DNA from: Stutzerimonas kirkiae
GTDB lineage: Bacteria > Pseudomonadota > Gammaproteobacteria > Pseudomonadales > Pseudomonadaceae
Assembly (NCBI RefSeq): GCF_004327335.1
Contig: NZ_QJUO01000003.1
Location: forward strand, 1-64,000
Direction of reading: 5' to 3'
DNA length: 64,000 nucleotides
Within the stretch, counting starts at the first letter, position 1, and the number at the start of each line of letters is the position of its first letter. The translations under genes and the position numbers were made by a program. Below are positions 54,484 through 63,435 of the stretch, in pieces. The notes beneath the pieces are model-generated. The model was not told the DNA's origin, did no database searches, and worked only from the letters and a program-made list of their open reading frames with translations.

Positions 54484-54894
54484 CTATTCCTGGGCCGGCC
54501 AGAAGCGCAGGGGGTGGCCTTCCGCCGGCCAGAGACGCATCTGGTCGATATTGGATATGTCCCAGCGTTCGACCTGGCCCAGAAGGTCGAGGAAGTGCCG
54601 TTCCTGCTGCATGATTTCCTCGAGGCACAGCTTGCGTGTGCTGCCGATGTCACTGAAGCGAATGCTCTGGCCATCGAGCCGGTAGTTGGCGAACCAGTGG
54701 TTGCAGCCGGCATTGCCATAGGCGCGATCGTCCGCCAGGGTCAGGGATACCGGGTTGCGGCCGATCACTGCGGTGTCTCCGACCCATTCCGCGATATAGG
54801 TGAGGTAGGTCTGCGGTGCCTGGGGGGCGCCGCTTTCGCGGGCGCAGCCGGCCACCGCCAGTCCGAGGGCGATGGGCAGAAAGCTGTGTTTCAC
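54484..54894 (-). CDS. META-domain (HslJ-like) lipoprotein
   Basis: This 136-residue lipoprotein has a signal peptide ending in the lipobox AVAGC near residue 17. The rest matches the META domain of the HslJ/heat-inducible group: VSLTLADDRAYGNAGCNHWFANYRLDGQ near 49-76, then MQQERHFLDLLGQVERWDI. Its role in the outer membrane is unknown. GTG 54894 is chosen because AGGAG lies 8 bases before it and the stop of the upstream gene overlaps it as GTGA, so the two are coupled. Longer starts upstream would break the signal peptide. Confidence 0.82.
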   Translation of the reverse strand: MKHSFLPIALGLAVAGCARESGAPQAPQTYLTYIAEWVGDTAVIGRNPVSLTLADDRAYGNAGCNHWFANYRLDGQSIRFSDIGSTRKLCLEEIMQQERHFLDLLGQVERWDISNIDQMRLWPAEGHPLRFWPAQE

Positions 54895-55328
54895 TGTGCG
54901 TGCTCCTTGCATGCGGGGCATAGATGGCGTCCTTGACGCTCTTCCCAGCCCAGTTCGGCTATGCGCGCCTGGGCTGATTGCGAGCGTTGCGCCTGGCCGT
55001 TGGCTGCGTCGTGGGCGAATTCGAAGTCGAGGCTTTTGCCGCAGTCGTCGCAGTTGACCTGCCAGGTGAGGATTTCCAGTTCACGGAAGATCGGCCCGTT
55101 GGCGACCGCGATCCACTGCCCGGGCGGGTTGATCAGGTGGCGGACCTTTTCCACGACCAGGCGCTGGGACAATTCCCGGCTACCCCTGAGGGTGACGAGC
55201 AGGGTGTCCTCGGGGCGTATCGAGCCACCGCTGCCGGTGACCTGGTAGCGCCCTGGCATCAGCGCACGGCATTCGGTCAGGGTATGGGCGGGGTTCAGCA
55301 GGGTGTAGCGGAAGTCGTGTTCGGCCAT
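54891..55328 (-). CDS. Conserved zinc-ribbon protein of unknown function
   Basis: This 145-residue cytoplasmic protein has two CxxC pairs, CDDC near 93 and CPAC near 139, likely to hold one zinc. The part between (KSLDFEFAHDAANGQAQRSQ) is helical. The N-terminal half (TECRALMPGRYQVTGSGG) is beta-rich. No catalytic motif is visible. It precedes and overlaps the META lipoprotein gene by four bases. It looks like a Pseudomonas-type conserved hypothetical; I do not recognise a named family. Confidence 0.7.
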   Translation of the reverse strand: MAEHDFRYTLLNPAHTLTECRALMPGRYQVTGSGGSIRPEDTLLVTLRGSRELSQRLVVEKVRHLINPPGQWIAVANGPIFRELEILTWQVNCDDCGKSLDFEFAHDAANGQAQRSQSAQARIAELGWEERQGRHLCPACKEHAQ

Positions 55329-55417
55329 GGTTCTGTCAGTCGCTCTGCGAAGGGCGACAATGCTAGGGGCTGTTGACGTTTAAAGCTACAGGAGCGGTGA
55401 TGCGCGCTTGCCGTATG

Positions 55418-55975
55418 TCATTCGTCGCGGCCTTCGAGCATGGTCCGCTTGAGCATCACATAGACCGAGCCGGTACCGCCGTGGCGTGGCAGGCAAGAGG
55501 TGAAGCCTAGCACTTGCGGGTGCTGGCGCAACCAGGTGTTGACGTGGCTCTTGATCAGGGGGCGCTTGCCGTCCAGCCGGGCGGCCTTGCCGTGGGTGAT
55601 GCGCACGCAACGGATCTCGTAGCGGTTGGCTTCCGCGATAAAGGCCCACATCTGTTCCCGGGCCTTTTCGACCGAAAGCCCATGCAGGTCCAGGCTGCCT
55701 TCGAAGGCTATCTGCCCGGCCTTGAGTCTGCGCATCTGGCTGTCCTGGACGCCGTCGCGGGCCCAGTGGAGTTCTTCCTCCGCGGCCACGTCTATGACGA
55801 ACTGATCGGACAGCCCGTCTATCCGGAGGGAAACCTGGCTGGTGGTCGCATGGGCGCGGCGCTTGGCGATCTGCTGTTGATTGCGGCGCGTCTTGCCGGT
55901 ATCGGCACGGTCGTGGGTGATCTGTTTCACACCGCGTACCGCGTCCTTGAACAGTGAAAAATCGTCGTCTTGCAT
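55418..55975 (-). CDS. Smr-domain endonuclease-like protein
   Basis: This 185-residue protein carries a C-terminal Smr (MutS2-related) domain over about 90-175. LDLHGLSVEKAREQMWAFI, the DLHGxxxxxA motif, is followed by VRITHGK near 125 and TWLRQHPQVLGFTSCLPRHGGTGSVYVML. Smr domains nick or cleave nucleic acids and act in recombination control or ribosome rescue. The N-terminal part is charged (DDDFSLFKDAVRGVKQI). The ATG at 55975 follows GGAGG. It corresponds to the Smr proteins called SmrA/YdaL in relatives. Confidence 0.9.
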   Translation of the reverse strand: MQDDDFSLFKDAVRGVKQITHDRADTGKTRRNQQQIAKRRAHATTSQVSLRIDGLSDQFVIDVAAEEELHWARDGVQDSQMRRLKAGQIAFEGSLDLHGLSVEKAREQMWAFIAEANRYEIRCVRITHGKAARLDGKRPLIKSHVNTWLRQHPQVLGFTSCLPRHGGTGSVYVMLKRTMLEGRDE

Positions 55976-56026
55976 GGGAGCCTCCAAAGTGGTGGCAGTT
56001 TACTCCATGACATCCGTCGCAGGTTT

Positions 56027-56347
56027 TCAGTCGCGCTTTTTCATCAGGTCCGGGGACAGACTCAGCGAGCTGGTCTGGCGCATGCGGCGGCGCAGGCGGC
56101 GCCAGAACGAAATCCCGCCCCACAGTAGCAATACCCCCACGATCAGCAGTGTGCTGCCGGTGGCGCGGTTGGCTTGCATGGCAATGACTTCGCCGCGATC
56201 GAACAGCAGCAGTGCGCCGCTGAGCGCGAAGGCGAGCCCGGCAGCGGCGATCAGGAATGCCAGCAGGGCGCCCAGGCACCAGCGCCAGCCCTGTTTCTGC
56301 TTGCGCGGGCGCAGGCGGCGTGCGTCGAACCTGTCTGATAGTTTCAT
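56027..56347 (-). CDS. Small two-helix membrane protein
   Basis: This 106-residue basic protein has an Arg-rich start (MKLSDRFDARRLRPRKQKQG), two hydrophobic helices near 22-48 and 65-85, and an Arg-rich tail (FWRRLRRRMRQTSS) ending KKRD. The topology suggests an inner-membrane protein with both ends inside. I do not recognise the family. The ATG at 56347 follows AAGAGGTGA; a longer frame adds an unlikely upstream stretch. Confidence 0.65.
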   Translation of the reverse strand: MKLSDRFDARRLRPRKQKQGWRWCLGALLAFLIAAAGLAFALSGALLLFDRGEVIAMQANRATGSTLLIVGVLLLWGGISFWRRLRRRMRQTSSLSLSPDLMKKRD

Positions 56348-56428
56348 ACCGGTCACCTCTTGCATTAACAGGGCTATGACCGGAGCGGCAAAGGCAGGTT
56401 CAGTCACCTGCCCGACGGATGGCTTATT

Positions 56429-57022
56429 TCAGATGAGCGCGTCGGCATCCTCGACGCAGATGGCGAAGTTGTCGGCAAGGGCGGTCATTTCCACACGATG
56501 CACCCGTTCGGCGTCGATCTGGCCATCGCCCTGTGGCAGATGGCGGGTGGCGCAGGCATTCTCCACCAGGGTGCAGCGATAGCCGTAGTCCTTGGCGGCT
56601 CGCACGGTGCTGCTGACACTGGAGTGGGTCATGTAGCCACAGACGATCAGGTCCAGGCGGCCATGTTTCTGCAGCAGGTCGTGCAGCTCCGTGCCGGCGA
56701 AGGCGTTGGGCAGTCGCTTGGCGACCACCGACTCGCCCGGCAATGGCGCGGCTTCCGGCATGATCTGGCCTCGCAGCCCCTGGGGGTCGAACAGGCCGGA
56801 AGTGATGCCAAGGTGATGGATGTGTACGACAGGGGCACCGGCTTCGCGGGCGGTTTTCAGCAGGCGAGTGATCTGCGCGAGCGAGGATTCGAGGTTCGGC
56901 AATGCGAGGGCACCGCTGCGGTATTCTTCCTGAGCGTCAATGACCAGAAGGGTGGCATTGGCCCACCTGGCAGGGGCATAGCTGCGGCCACTGAGTTGAA
57001 GCAGGGTCTGTGGCTTGGACAT
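56429..57022 (-). CDS. Isochorismatase-fold hydrolase, Ser in place of Cys
   Basis: This 197-residue protein has the family fold: ATLLVIDAQEEYRSG near 23, the Lys-bearing VVAKRLPNAFAGTELHDLL near 98 and VCGYMTHSSVSSTVRAAKDYGY near 125. In cysteine-hydrolase members the motif reads like THxCV; here it is THSSV, so the nucleophile position is Ser. That places it nearer the cysteine-free isochorismatase type or a distinct subgroup. The substrate is unknown. The gene stands alone on its strand before prmB, with 210 bases to the divergent prmB start. Confidence 0.8.
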   Translation of the reverse strand: MSKPQTLLQLSGRSYAPARWANATLLVIDAQEEYRSGALALPNLESSLAQITRLLKTAREAGAPVVHIHHLGITSGLFDPQGLRGQIMPEAAPLPGESVVAKRLPNAFAGTELHDLLQKHGRLDLIVCGYMTHSSVSSTVRAAKDYGYRCTLVENACATRHLPQGDGQIDAERVHRVEMTALADNFAICVEDADALI

Positions 57023-57232
57023 TTCGGACTCCTTGTTGAGGTCAGGGGCTGGCCTGGGGATGATTGTCGCGCTGGATTCGAGGGTTGTGAACCTTCGCAG
57101 GCGCAGGCGGCCTGCCCTGGAATCGCAATCGGCCCGTGATGGCGGTGCAAGAGGCTATCTTAGAGGAGACGGGGAGGAAAGCTCAGTCGCCTTTGGGCTA
57201 AACTGGCGGCCTTTTGTCCAGGAGTCGCCACC

Positions 57233-58156
57233 GTGATCGCTTCGCCTTCCCGCCTGCGCACCTTGCGCGATTATATCCGCTGGGCTGTCAGCCGTTTTCA
57301 TGCCGAGCAACTGTTCTTCGGCCATGGCACGGATAACGCCTGGGACGAGGCGCGGCAACTGGTACTGGGGGCGTTGCACTTGCCCTGGCAGATGGCCGAC
57401 CACTATCTGGATTGCCGCCTTGAAGATGACGAGTGCGAGGCATTGCACGAACTGTTGCGCCGCCGTATCGAAGAGCGGGTGCCGACCGCCTATCTGCTGG
57501 GGCAGGCCTGGTTCTGCGGCCTGCCCTTCGTGGTCGATGAGCGGGTGCTGATCCCGCGCTCGCCGATCGCCGAGCTGATCGAGCAGCGTTTCGAACCCTG
57601 GCTGGCGCAGGAACCGGCGCGGATTCTCGATCTGTGTACCGGTTCGGGCTGCATCGGCATCGCCTGTGCCTATGAGTTCGGGGCGGCGGAGGTGGTGCTG
57701 GCGGATCTTTCCTACGAAGCCCTGGAAGTGGCCAACAGGAATATCGAGCAGCATGAGCTGGAGGAGCGGGTCTATACCGTCCAGGGCGATGGTTTCGAGG
57801 GGCTGCCAGGGCAGCGTTTCGATCTGATCGTCTCCAATCCGCCGTATGTCGATGCCGAGGATTTCGCCGACATGCCCGCGGAGTACCGGCACGAGCCGGC
57901 GCTGGGGTTGGCTTGCGGGGCGGATGGCCTGGACCTGGTACGGCGCATGCTGGCCGAGGCGGCCGACCACCTTACCGATAACGGCGTGCTGATCGTGGAG
58001 GTCGGCAACAGCCAGGTGCATGTGCAGGCGCTGTACCCCGAGGTGGATTTCACCTGGCTGGAGTTCCAGCGGGGTGGCCATGGCGTCTTCCTGCTGGCGG
58101 CCAGCCAGTGCCGCGCGCACCAGGCGCTGTTTCGCCAGCGGCTGGCCGTCGCATAA
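57233..58156 (+). CDS. prmB: Ribosomal protein L3 glutamine methyltransferase PrmB
   Basis: PrmB N5-methylates a glutamine of ribosomal protein L3 with S-adenosylmethionine. The 307-residue protein has the cofactor motif [16 protein letters not shown] near 131 and the substrate-glutamine motif SNPPYVD (NPPY at 202-205). The N-terminal half ([28 protein letters not shown] near 13-40) is typical of PrmB rather than PrmC. GTG 57233 follows AGGAG at about 7 bases. Confidence 0.94.
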   Translation: MIASPSRLRTLRDYIRWAVSRFHAEQLFFGHGTDNAWDEARQLVLGALHLPWQMADHYLDCRLEDDECEALHELLRRRIEERVPTAYLLGQAWFCGLPFVVDERVLIPRSPIAELIEQRFEPWLAQEPARILDLCTGSGCIGIACAYEFGAAEVVLADLSYEALEVANRNIEQHELEERVYTVQGDGFEGLPGQRFDLIVSNPPYVDAEDFADMPAEYRHEPALGLACGADGLDLVRRMLAEAADHLTDNGVLIVEVGNSQVHVQALYPEVDFTWLEFQRGGHGVFLLAASQCRAHQALFRQRLAVA

Positions 58157-58192
58157 GCTGGACACGGAATACCAGGATCGCGGGATGCTCTC

Positions 58193-58220
58193 TTCAAGCT
58201 TCAAGCTTCAAGCTTCAAGC
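58193..58220. repeat. Four tandem TTCAAGC heptamers
   Basis: TTCAAGC is repeated four times without change, followed by CTGAG-GCGGCTT-CTCAG, a small hairpin at 58221-58237. It lies between the convergent stops of prmB and cmoB and may take part in termination. Perfect heptamer arrays can vary in copy number by slippage. Confidence 0.8.
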
Positions 58221-58233
58221 CTGAGGCGGCTTC

Positions 58234-59196
58234 TCAGGCCTTGCGGGCGACGATCACCGCGCGCATCGGGGCGGGCAGACCTTCGATCGTTTTGCCGTGA
58301 TCGTCGGCATCGAGGAAGTCAGGCAGTGACTGGTAGCGCATCCATTCGGTGGAGCGCTGTTCCTGAATGCTGGTGACGCTGACATCGACGCAGCGGATAT
58401 CCTCGAAGCCTGCCCGCCGCAGCCACAGTTCGAGTGCCGCCACCGATGGCAGGAACCAGACGTTGCGCATCTGTGCATAGCGGTCTTCGGGAACCAGCAC
58501 GCTGTGCCGGTCGCCTTCGATGACCAGGGTTTCCAGCACCAGTTCGCCGCCTTTGAGCAGGCAGTCGCGCAGCTCCAGCAGATGGTCGATGGGAGAGCGC
58601 CGATGGTAGAGCACCCCCATGGAAAACACCGTGTCGAAGCCTTCGAGGCGGGCGGGCAGTTCTTCGATGCCGATGGGCAGGTGCCAGGCCGGGGCGTCCG
58701 GCAGGTAGCGTTTCATGGCCTGGAACTGGCAGAAGAACAGCCAGTTCGGGTCGATGCCGACCACGCTGTCGGCACCCGCGCCAAGCATGCGCCACATGTA
58801 GTAGCCGTTGCCGCAACCGACATCGAGTATGCGCTTGCCCTGGAGGTCCAGGTGCGGGCTCACGCGGCTCCACTTCCAGTCGGAGCGCCATTCGCTGTCG
58901 ACATGGATACCGAACAGTTCGAAGGGGCCCTTGCGCCAGGGCGAAAGGCCCATCAGTGCCTGGCGGATGCTTTCCCGTGTTGTGTCATCGCATTCGCCAT
59001 GCAGGCGGAAGCTATCACTCAGGCCCACGGCCTGGGGCGTGAGCGCAGGCAGGGCATCGACGGTGCGGCTCCAGCGCGGCAGGTCGCCATGCCCGACCGC
59101 CAGCCGGGCATCCAGTTGCGCCTGCTGGGCCTGGCTCCAGGCGGCCAGCGGTGTGTGGGCCATATGCCTGGCCAGGGCAGTCAGGTCGAGGTTCAT
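58234..59196 (-). CDS. cmoB: tRNA U34 carboxymethyltransferase CmoB
   Basis: CmoB uses carboxy-S-adenosylmethionine to make 5-oxyacetyl (cmo5) modification at tRNA position 34. The 320-residue protein has [22 protein letters not shown] near 90-111, the cofactor motif [17 protein letters not shown] near 121 and [31 protein letters not shown] near 190. The ATG at 59196 overlaps the stop of cmoA as ATGA. An in-frame ATG 33 bases upstream falls inside cmoA. Confidence 0.94.
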   Translation of the reverse strand: MNLDLTALARHMAHTPLAAWSQAQQAQLDARLAVGHGDLPRWSRTVDALPALTPQAVGLSDSFRLHGECDDTTRESIRQALMGLSPWRKGPFELFGIHVDSEWRSDWKWSRVSPHLDLQGKRILDVGCGNGYYMWRMLGAGADSVVGIDPNWLFFCQFQAMKRYLPDAPAWHLPIGIEELPARLEGFDTVFSMGVLYHRRSPIDHLLELRDCLLKGGELVLETLVIEGDRHSVLVPEDRYAQMRNVWFLPSVAALELWLRRAGFEDIRCVDVSVTSIQEQRSTEWMRYQSLPDFLDADDHGKTIEGLPAPMRAVIVARKA

Positions 59197-59936
59197 GGCA
59201 GGGCGATCAGCGAGGCGAAGTTGAGGCACTGGAACCAGGGCGTGACGGACGAGAATCCGGCCTCCAGCAAGCGCTGGCGATGGGTTTCCAGGCTATCGGG
59301 TTTCATCACGTTCTCGATGGCGCTGCGTTTCTGGGCGATTTCCAGTTCGCTATAGCCGTTGGCCCGCTTGAACGCGACATGCAGGTCGGTCAGCAGTTCA
59401 TGCTGGTGCGGTTCTTCGAAACGCAGTTTTTCCGAGAGGATCAACGCGCCGCCGGGCAGCAGGGCCTGCCTGATCTTGCGCAGCAGTTCAGGGCGCCGCG
59501 GCGGTGGAATGAACTGCAGGGTGAAATTCAGCGCCACCAGTGAAGCCGCTTGCAAGTCCAGTTCGAGGATATCGCTCTCGATCACATTCACCGGGAGCAG
59601 TTCCTGGAACATCGCATCCTGCGCGTGCAGGTATTCACGGCAGCGTTCGAGCATCGCGTGCGAGTTGTCCACGGCGATCACCCGGCAGTTGTCGGTGCGC
59701 ACATGGCGGCGCAGGGCCTGGGTGACGGCGCCCAGCGAGCAACCCAGGTCGTAGAGCTGGCTGTCGGGTTGGGCGAAGCGGGCCGCGAGCACGCCGATGT
59801 TTTCCACGATGGTGGGGTAACCGGGCACCGAGCGCTTGATCATGTCGGGGAAGACGCGCGCGACATCTTCATTGAATACGAAGTCTTTTATCTGGCCCAG
59901 TGGCTGGGCGAACAGACGGTCAGGGTCGTGGCTCAC
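59193..59936 (-). CDS. cmoA: Carboxy-SAM synthase CmoA
   Basis: CmoA makes carboxy-S-adenosylmethionine from S-adenosylmethionine and prephenate, the donor for CmoB. The 247-residue protein has [23 protein letters not shown] near 18-40, the nucleotide motif [15 protein letters not shown] near 62 and [19 protein letters not shown] near 137. It precedes and overlaps cmoB by four bases; the two form one operon. Confidence 0.95.
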   Translation of the reverse strand: MSHDPDRLFAQPLGQIKDFVFNEDVARVFPDMIKRSVPGYPTIVENIGVLAARFAQPDSQLYDLGCSLGAVTQALRRHVRTDNCRVIAVDNSHAMLERCREYLHAQDAMFQELLPVNVIESDILELDLQAASLVALNFTLQFIPPPRRPELLRKIRQALLPGGALILSEKLRFEEPHQHELLTDLHVAFKRANGYSELEIAQKRSAIENVMKPDSLETHRQRLLEAGFSSVTPWFQCLNFASLIALP

Positions 59937-60046
59937 GGGCGGGTCGGCTAGAGGAACGGGGCGGGCATTATAGGAGTAGCGGCCGGCGCAGGCTACCGGA
60001 CCAGGGCGATGCGCTCGAAGCGCCGGGAACCGCGCTGGAAGGCTTG

Positions 60047-60080
60047 GGCTGGACGACAGGTAGCCCGAAACCGTCCAGCC
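60047..60080. repeat. GGCTGGACG hairpin near icp
   Basis: GGCTGGACG and CGTCCAGCC pair around a 16-base loop, with TTGTTTT after the right arm on the plus strand. The core is the same as in the dgcA-dgcB and soxB-soxD hairpins. Here it lies just past the stop of icp and before cmoA, both on the minus strand, so it could act as a terminator-like or stability element. Confidence 0.6.
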
Positions 60081-60089
60081 TTGTTTTCG

Positions 60090-60488
60090 CTATTCCACTT
60101 CGATCCGGCAATCGAACAGGTCGGCGGGTTCGCTATTGTTTTCCCATGGCCGCTGGTAGCTCAGGATCAATCGGCCGGTACCAGGCTGTATGGCCTGGAA
60201 GCGCCAGGTGGAGGTGCCGTCCGCACCGACCACATCCTTGCGTGAGGAGTGGAAGACTTCCGGGCCGAGGCTTTTCAGGATATCGCCGGAGGTTTCTTCG
60301 ATCTTCCAGCGATAGCCCGTGCTGGGGTTGCTGACCAGGTCGAGGCTCAGCGTCTGGCCGCTCTGCAGTTTCAACGGGCAATTCTTGTCATCGTTGACGA
60401 TCAGGCCGCTGCCCGATGGCGTGGCGCTACAGGCGCCGAGCAGCAGGGCGGCAATGGGGGAGAGCAGGCGCAAGGATGTTCCGGACAT
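60090..60488 (-). CDS. icp: Chagasin-type cysteine peptidase inhibitor (I42)
   Basis: This 132-residue lipoprotein belongs to inhibitor family I42. It has a signal peptide with lipobox LLGAC near 15-19. The family loop NPSTGYRW lies near 53-60, and the later WRFQAIQPGTGRLILSYQRPW block, including the RPW motif, lies near 93-113. Such proteins block papain-like cysteine peptidases at the cell surface. The ATG at 60488 follows GGAAG; an ATG 12 bases upstream is an alternative. Pseudomonas aeruginosa has an icp gene just before asrA, which fits the next gene here. Confidence 0.88.
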   Translation of the reverse strand: MSGTSLRLLSPIAALLLGACSATPSGSGLIVNDDKNCPLKLQSGQTLSLDLVSNPSTGYRWKIEETSGDILKSLGPEVFHSSRKDVVGADGTSTWRFQAIQPGTGRLILSYQRPWENNSEPADLFDCRIEVE

Positions 60489-60887
60489 GATCGCTTCCAT
60501 CTGGATATGTGCCGACAGCATAGCGGGCCTGGCGATAAAGGTCAGGCCCGCATACGTTCAACATAGCGCCCCGGGTGGCGCGCATGAAATCTCGATTCGA
60601 TCCATGGCCGTGGGGGGCGGGTTATCGTGCATGCCTCGTTGCGACTGGATTGGCAATGGTGTGCCTGGTTATAGAGCTTTAGAGCGCTATCTCGGGTTCA
60701 TCGTCCCGCCACCAGGCATTCGCACAGCCACTCTTCAGCAGCGTCTGTGGGAAAGAGCCGGCGACAGCACGGGCATCAGGACACCGCCAGCGGCCTACGA
60801 TAAAACGCACACTTGCTGGCCAGTCCGGTCGCACTGTCCCGCCCCCTGAAGCAGGGCATATACCTGCCCGGGAGCGACGGTGGGCGT
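60489..60887. other. Gap between icp and asrA
   Basis: The 399-base gap holds no supported gene. It contains the icp promoter region at the left and, from 60648 to 60828, the fullest copy of the intergenic repeat family (blocks A, B and C). The remainder before the asrA stop shows nothing I recognise. Confidence 0.6.
60648..60828 (+). repeat. Intergenic repeat, blocks A+B+C
   Basis: Block A begins GATTGGCAATGGTGTGCCTG and includes ATCTCGGGTTCATCGTCCC. Block B is CAGCGTCTGTGGGAAAGAGC. Block C is GGGCATCAGGACACCGCCAG and TGGCCAGTCC. It is the only copy with A, B and C in that order and helps define the full-length element. Confidence 0.75.
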
Positions 60888-63284
60888 TCATGCGGTTGTC
60901 GGGAACAGCACCCTGGCCACATCGTCGAAGCGCCTGGCGAAGTGTACGCTCAGGCCTTCCTTGAGGTAGTCGGGCAGTTCCTCGAAGTCGCCCCGGTTGG
61001 CTTCCGGCAGTATCAGTTCGAAGATCTTCTGCCGGCGTGCGGCGATGACCTTCTCGCGTACGCCGCCGATCGGCAGTACATGCCCGGTCAGGGTCAGCTC
61101 GCCGGTCATGGCCACGTCTTTTTTCACCGGCTGGTTGCGGGCCAGGGACAGCAGGGCGCTGGCCATGGTGATGCCGGCACTGGGGCCATCCTTGGGCGTG
61201 GCACCTTCCGGGACATGCAGGTGGACGAAGGCTTCGTCGAAGAAACCGGCATCCGCCCTGAAATCCTCCAGGTGCGAGCTTACGTAGCTGTAGGCGATTT
61301 CCGCGGATTCCTTCATGACCTCGCCCAGTTGCCCGGTGAGCTTGAAGCCGCGGTTGAGGGTGTGGATACGGGTAGCCTCGATCGGCAGGGTAGCGCCACC
61401 CATGCTGGTCCAGGCCAGGCCGGTGATCACACCGACGCCGCTGAGCACCTGCTCGGTGCGGAACACCGGCTTGCCGAGGTGCCGTTCCAGTTCCTTCGGT
61501 GTGATACGGACTTTCAGGTCTGGATCTTCGAGCAAGCGTATCACCGTCTTGCGCACCAGTTTGCCGAGCTGCTTCTCCAGTTGGCGCACGCCGGCCTCGC
61601 GGGCGTAACCCTCGATCACCTGCCGCAACGCGCTGTCGCTGATGGCCAGGCGCCCTTTGGGAATACCGGTCTTCTCCAGCAGGCGAGGCCAGAGGTGGCG
61701 TTTGGCGATGGCGAGCTTTTCCTCGGTGATATAGCCGGACAGGCGAATCACTTCCATGCGGTCGAGCAGCGGGCCGGGAATCGAGTCCAGGGTGTTGGCG
61801 GTGCAGACGAACAGCACCTTGGACAGGTCCAGGCGCAGGTCCAGGTAGTGGTCGAGGAAGTCGACGTTCTGCTCCGGGTCGAGGGTCTCCAGCAGGGCGG
61901 AGGCGGGGTCGCCCTGGTAGCTGGCGCCCATCTTGTCGATCTCGTCGAGCATGATCACCGGGTTCATCACCTCGACATCCTTGAGTGCCTGCACCAGCTT
62001 GCCGGGCTGGGCGCCGATATAGGTGCGCCGGTGTCCCTTGATTTCCGCTTCGTCGCGCATGCCGCCGACGCTGAAGCGGTAGAACGGCCTGCCCAGGGAC
62101 TCGGCGATGGAGCGGCCGATGCTGGTCTTGCCGACGCCGGGAGGGCCGATCAGCAGCACGATGGCACCGCTGATTTCGCCCTTGAAGGCGCCGACGGCGA
62201 GGAATTCGAGGATGCGGTTCTTGATGTCATCCAGGCCCGCATGGTGTTTGTCGAGCACTTTGCGCGCGCGCTTGAGGTCCAGCTTGTCCTTGCCGTGCAC
62301 GCCCCACGGCAGGGCGGTGGCCCAATCCAGGTAATTGCGGGTCACGGCGTATTCCGGCGAGCCGGTTTCCAGGATAGAGAGTTTGTTCAGTTCCTCGTCG
62401 ATGCGTTTGCGCGCGGCCGGCGGCAGTACCTTGCCTTGCAGGCGCTGCTGGAACTCGTCGGTATCGGCGCTGCGGTCGTCCTTGGTGATGCCCAGCTCGC
62501 GCTGGATGATCTGCAACTGCTCCTTGAGGAAGAACTCCCGCTGGCGATCGCCGATCTTCCGGTTCACCTCGGCGGACAACTCGTTCTGCAGGTGGGCGAC
62601 CTCGACTTCCTTGCGCAGCAGCGGTAGCACTTTTTCCATGCGCTTGAGGATCGGCACGCAGTCGAGCACCTCCTGCAGCTCATTGCCTGGCGCGGTGGTC
62701 AGCGCCGCCGCGAAGTCGGTCAGTGGCGATGGCGCATTGGGGCTGAAGCGGTTGAGGTAATTCTTCAGCTCTTCGCTGTACAGCGGGTTGAGCGGCAGCA
62801 ACTCCTTGATGGCGTTGATCAGCGCCATGCCGTAGGCCTTCACCTCGTCACGCGGGTCTTCGTCGCTCTGCGGGTACTCGACTTCCGCCAGGTAGGGCGG
62901 CTGGCGGTGCAGCCAGCCGCGGATGCGCACCCGTGCCATGCCTTGGGCGACGAACTGCAATTTGCCACCCTCACGCGAGGCATGGTGGATGCGCACCATG
63001 GTGCCGTGTTCCGGCAGGCGCTCCGGGTCGAAGGGTTCGCCGGGGGCTGGCGGGCTGTCGAGATAGAACAGCGCCAGCCGCTTGTGCGGCGTGTTGGCGA
63101 CCCGCTCCAGGGTCTCTGCCCAGGGCTCCTCGTTGACGATGACCGGCAACACCTGGGCCGGAAAGAAGGGGCGGTTGTGAATCGGGATGATGTAGAGCTT
63201 GTCAGGCTGCTCCTGGTCCGGCAGCGCCAACTGGGTGGCGGAGATGAGTTCCTGATCGGCATTCCGGTCGGCGTTGTCGTTCAT
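60888..63284 (-). CDS. asrA: Lon-family ATP-dependent protease AsrA
   Basis: This 798-residue Lon-type protease unfolds and degrades proteins and is known in P. aeruginosa (asrA) as a stress protease. It has a LON substrate-binding domain over about 30-225 (LYIIPIHNRPFFPAQVLPV), an AAA+ domain with GPPGVGKTSIGRSIAESLG near 373-391 and Walker B VIMLDEIDKMG, and a Lon protease domain with the catalytic Ser702 (KDGPSAGITMA) and Lys745 (GGVREKVIAARR). Those two are 43 residues apart, as in E. coli Lon. The start ATG 63284 follows AAGGTG. Its length and N-terminus differ from housekeeping Lon, which should be encoded elsewhere. Confidence 0.93.
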   Translation of the reverse strand: MNDNADRNADQELISATQLALPDQEQPDKLYIIPIHNRPFFPAQVLPVIVNEEPWAETLERVANTPHKRLALFYLDSPPAPGEPFDPERLPEHGTMVRIHHASREGGKLQFVAQGMARVRIRGWLHRQPPYLAEVEYPQSDEDPRDEVKAYGMALINAIKELLPLNPLYSEELKNYLNRFSPNAPSPLTDFAAALTTAPGNELQEVLDCVPILKRMEKVLPLLRKEVEVAHLQNELSAEVNRKIGDRQREFFLKEQLQIIQRELGITKDDRSADTDEFQQRLQGKVLPPAARKRIDEELNKLSILETGSPEYAVTRNYLDWATALPWGVHGKDKLDLKRARKVLDKHHAGLDDIKNRILEFLAVGAFKGEISGAIVLLIGPPGVGKTSIGRSIAESLGRPFYRFSVGGMRDEAEIKGHRRTYIGAQPGKLVQALKDVEVMNPVIMLDEIDKMGASYQGDPASALLETLDPEQNVDFLDHYLDLRLDLSKVLFVCTANTLDSIPGPLLDRMEVIRLSGYITEEKLAIAKRHLWPRLLEKTGIPKGRLAISDSALRQVIEGYAREAGVRQLEKQLGKLVRKTVIRLLEDPDLKVRITPKELERHLGKPVFRTEQVLSGVGVITGLAWTSMGGATLPIEATRIHTLNRGFKLTGQLGEVMKESAEIAYSYVSSHLEDFRADAGFFDEAFVHLHVPEGATPKDGPSAGITMASALLSLARNQPVKKDVAMTGELTLTGHVLPIGGVREKVIAARRQKIFELILPEANRGDFEELPDYLKEGLSVHFARRFDDVARVLFPTTA

Positions 63285-63313
63285 TACTGCACCTTGGCTT
63301 CATACGTATTGGA

Positions 63314-63342
63314 TAGATGGGGCGGTGGCCTGTGCTTTTCAA
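63314..63342 (-). promoter_or_regulatory. Sigma-32 type promoter for asrA
   Basis: On the minus strand the sequence reads TTGAA, a 15-base spacer and CCCCATCTA. This is close to the heat-shock consensus CTTGAA-N13-17-CCCCATNTA. It lies 30 bases before the asrA start. It supports induction of AsrA by heat or protein damage. Confidence 0.75.
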
Positions 63343-63435
63343 CAGGTATACGCATGGACCCGTCCCGGTGTCGGGCTGTCGTGGTGTTCCGCAGGTCTGC
63401 GCCATGGGCATCGGATCTGGAGAGCGATAAGCTTT

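Noticed and set aside
55386-56279. A larger minus-strand frame over the Smr gene.
   Set aside because: The Smr frame at 55418-55975 has a GGAGG box and the DLHG and THGK motifs; the larger frame is an Arg/Pro-rich shadow.
60813-62627. A 604-codon plus-strand frame opposite asrA.
   Set aside because: It is a GC-driven antisense shadow of the Lon protease; valine/glutamine-rich text with no motif.
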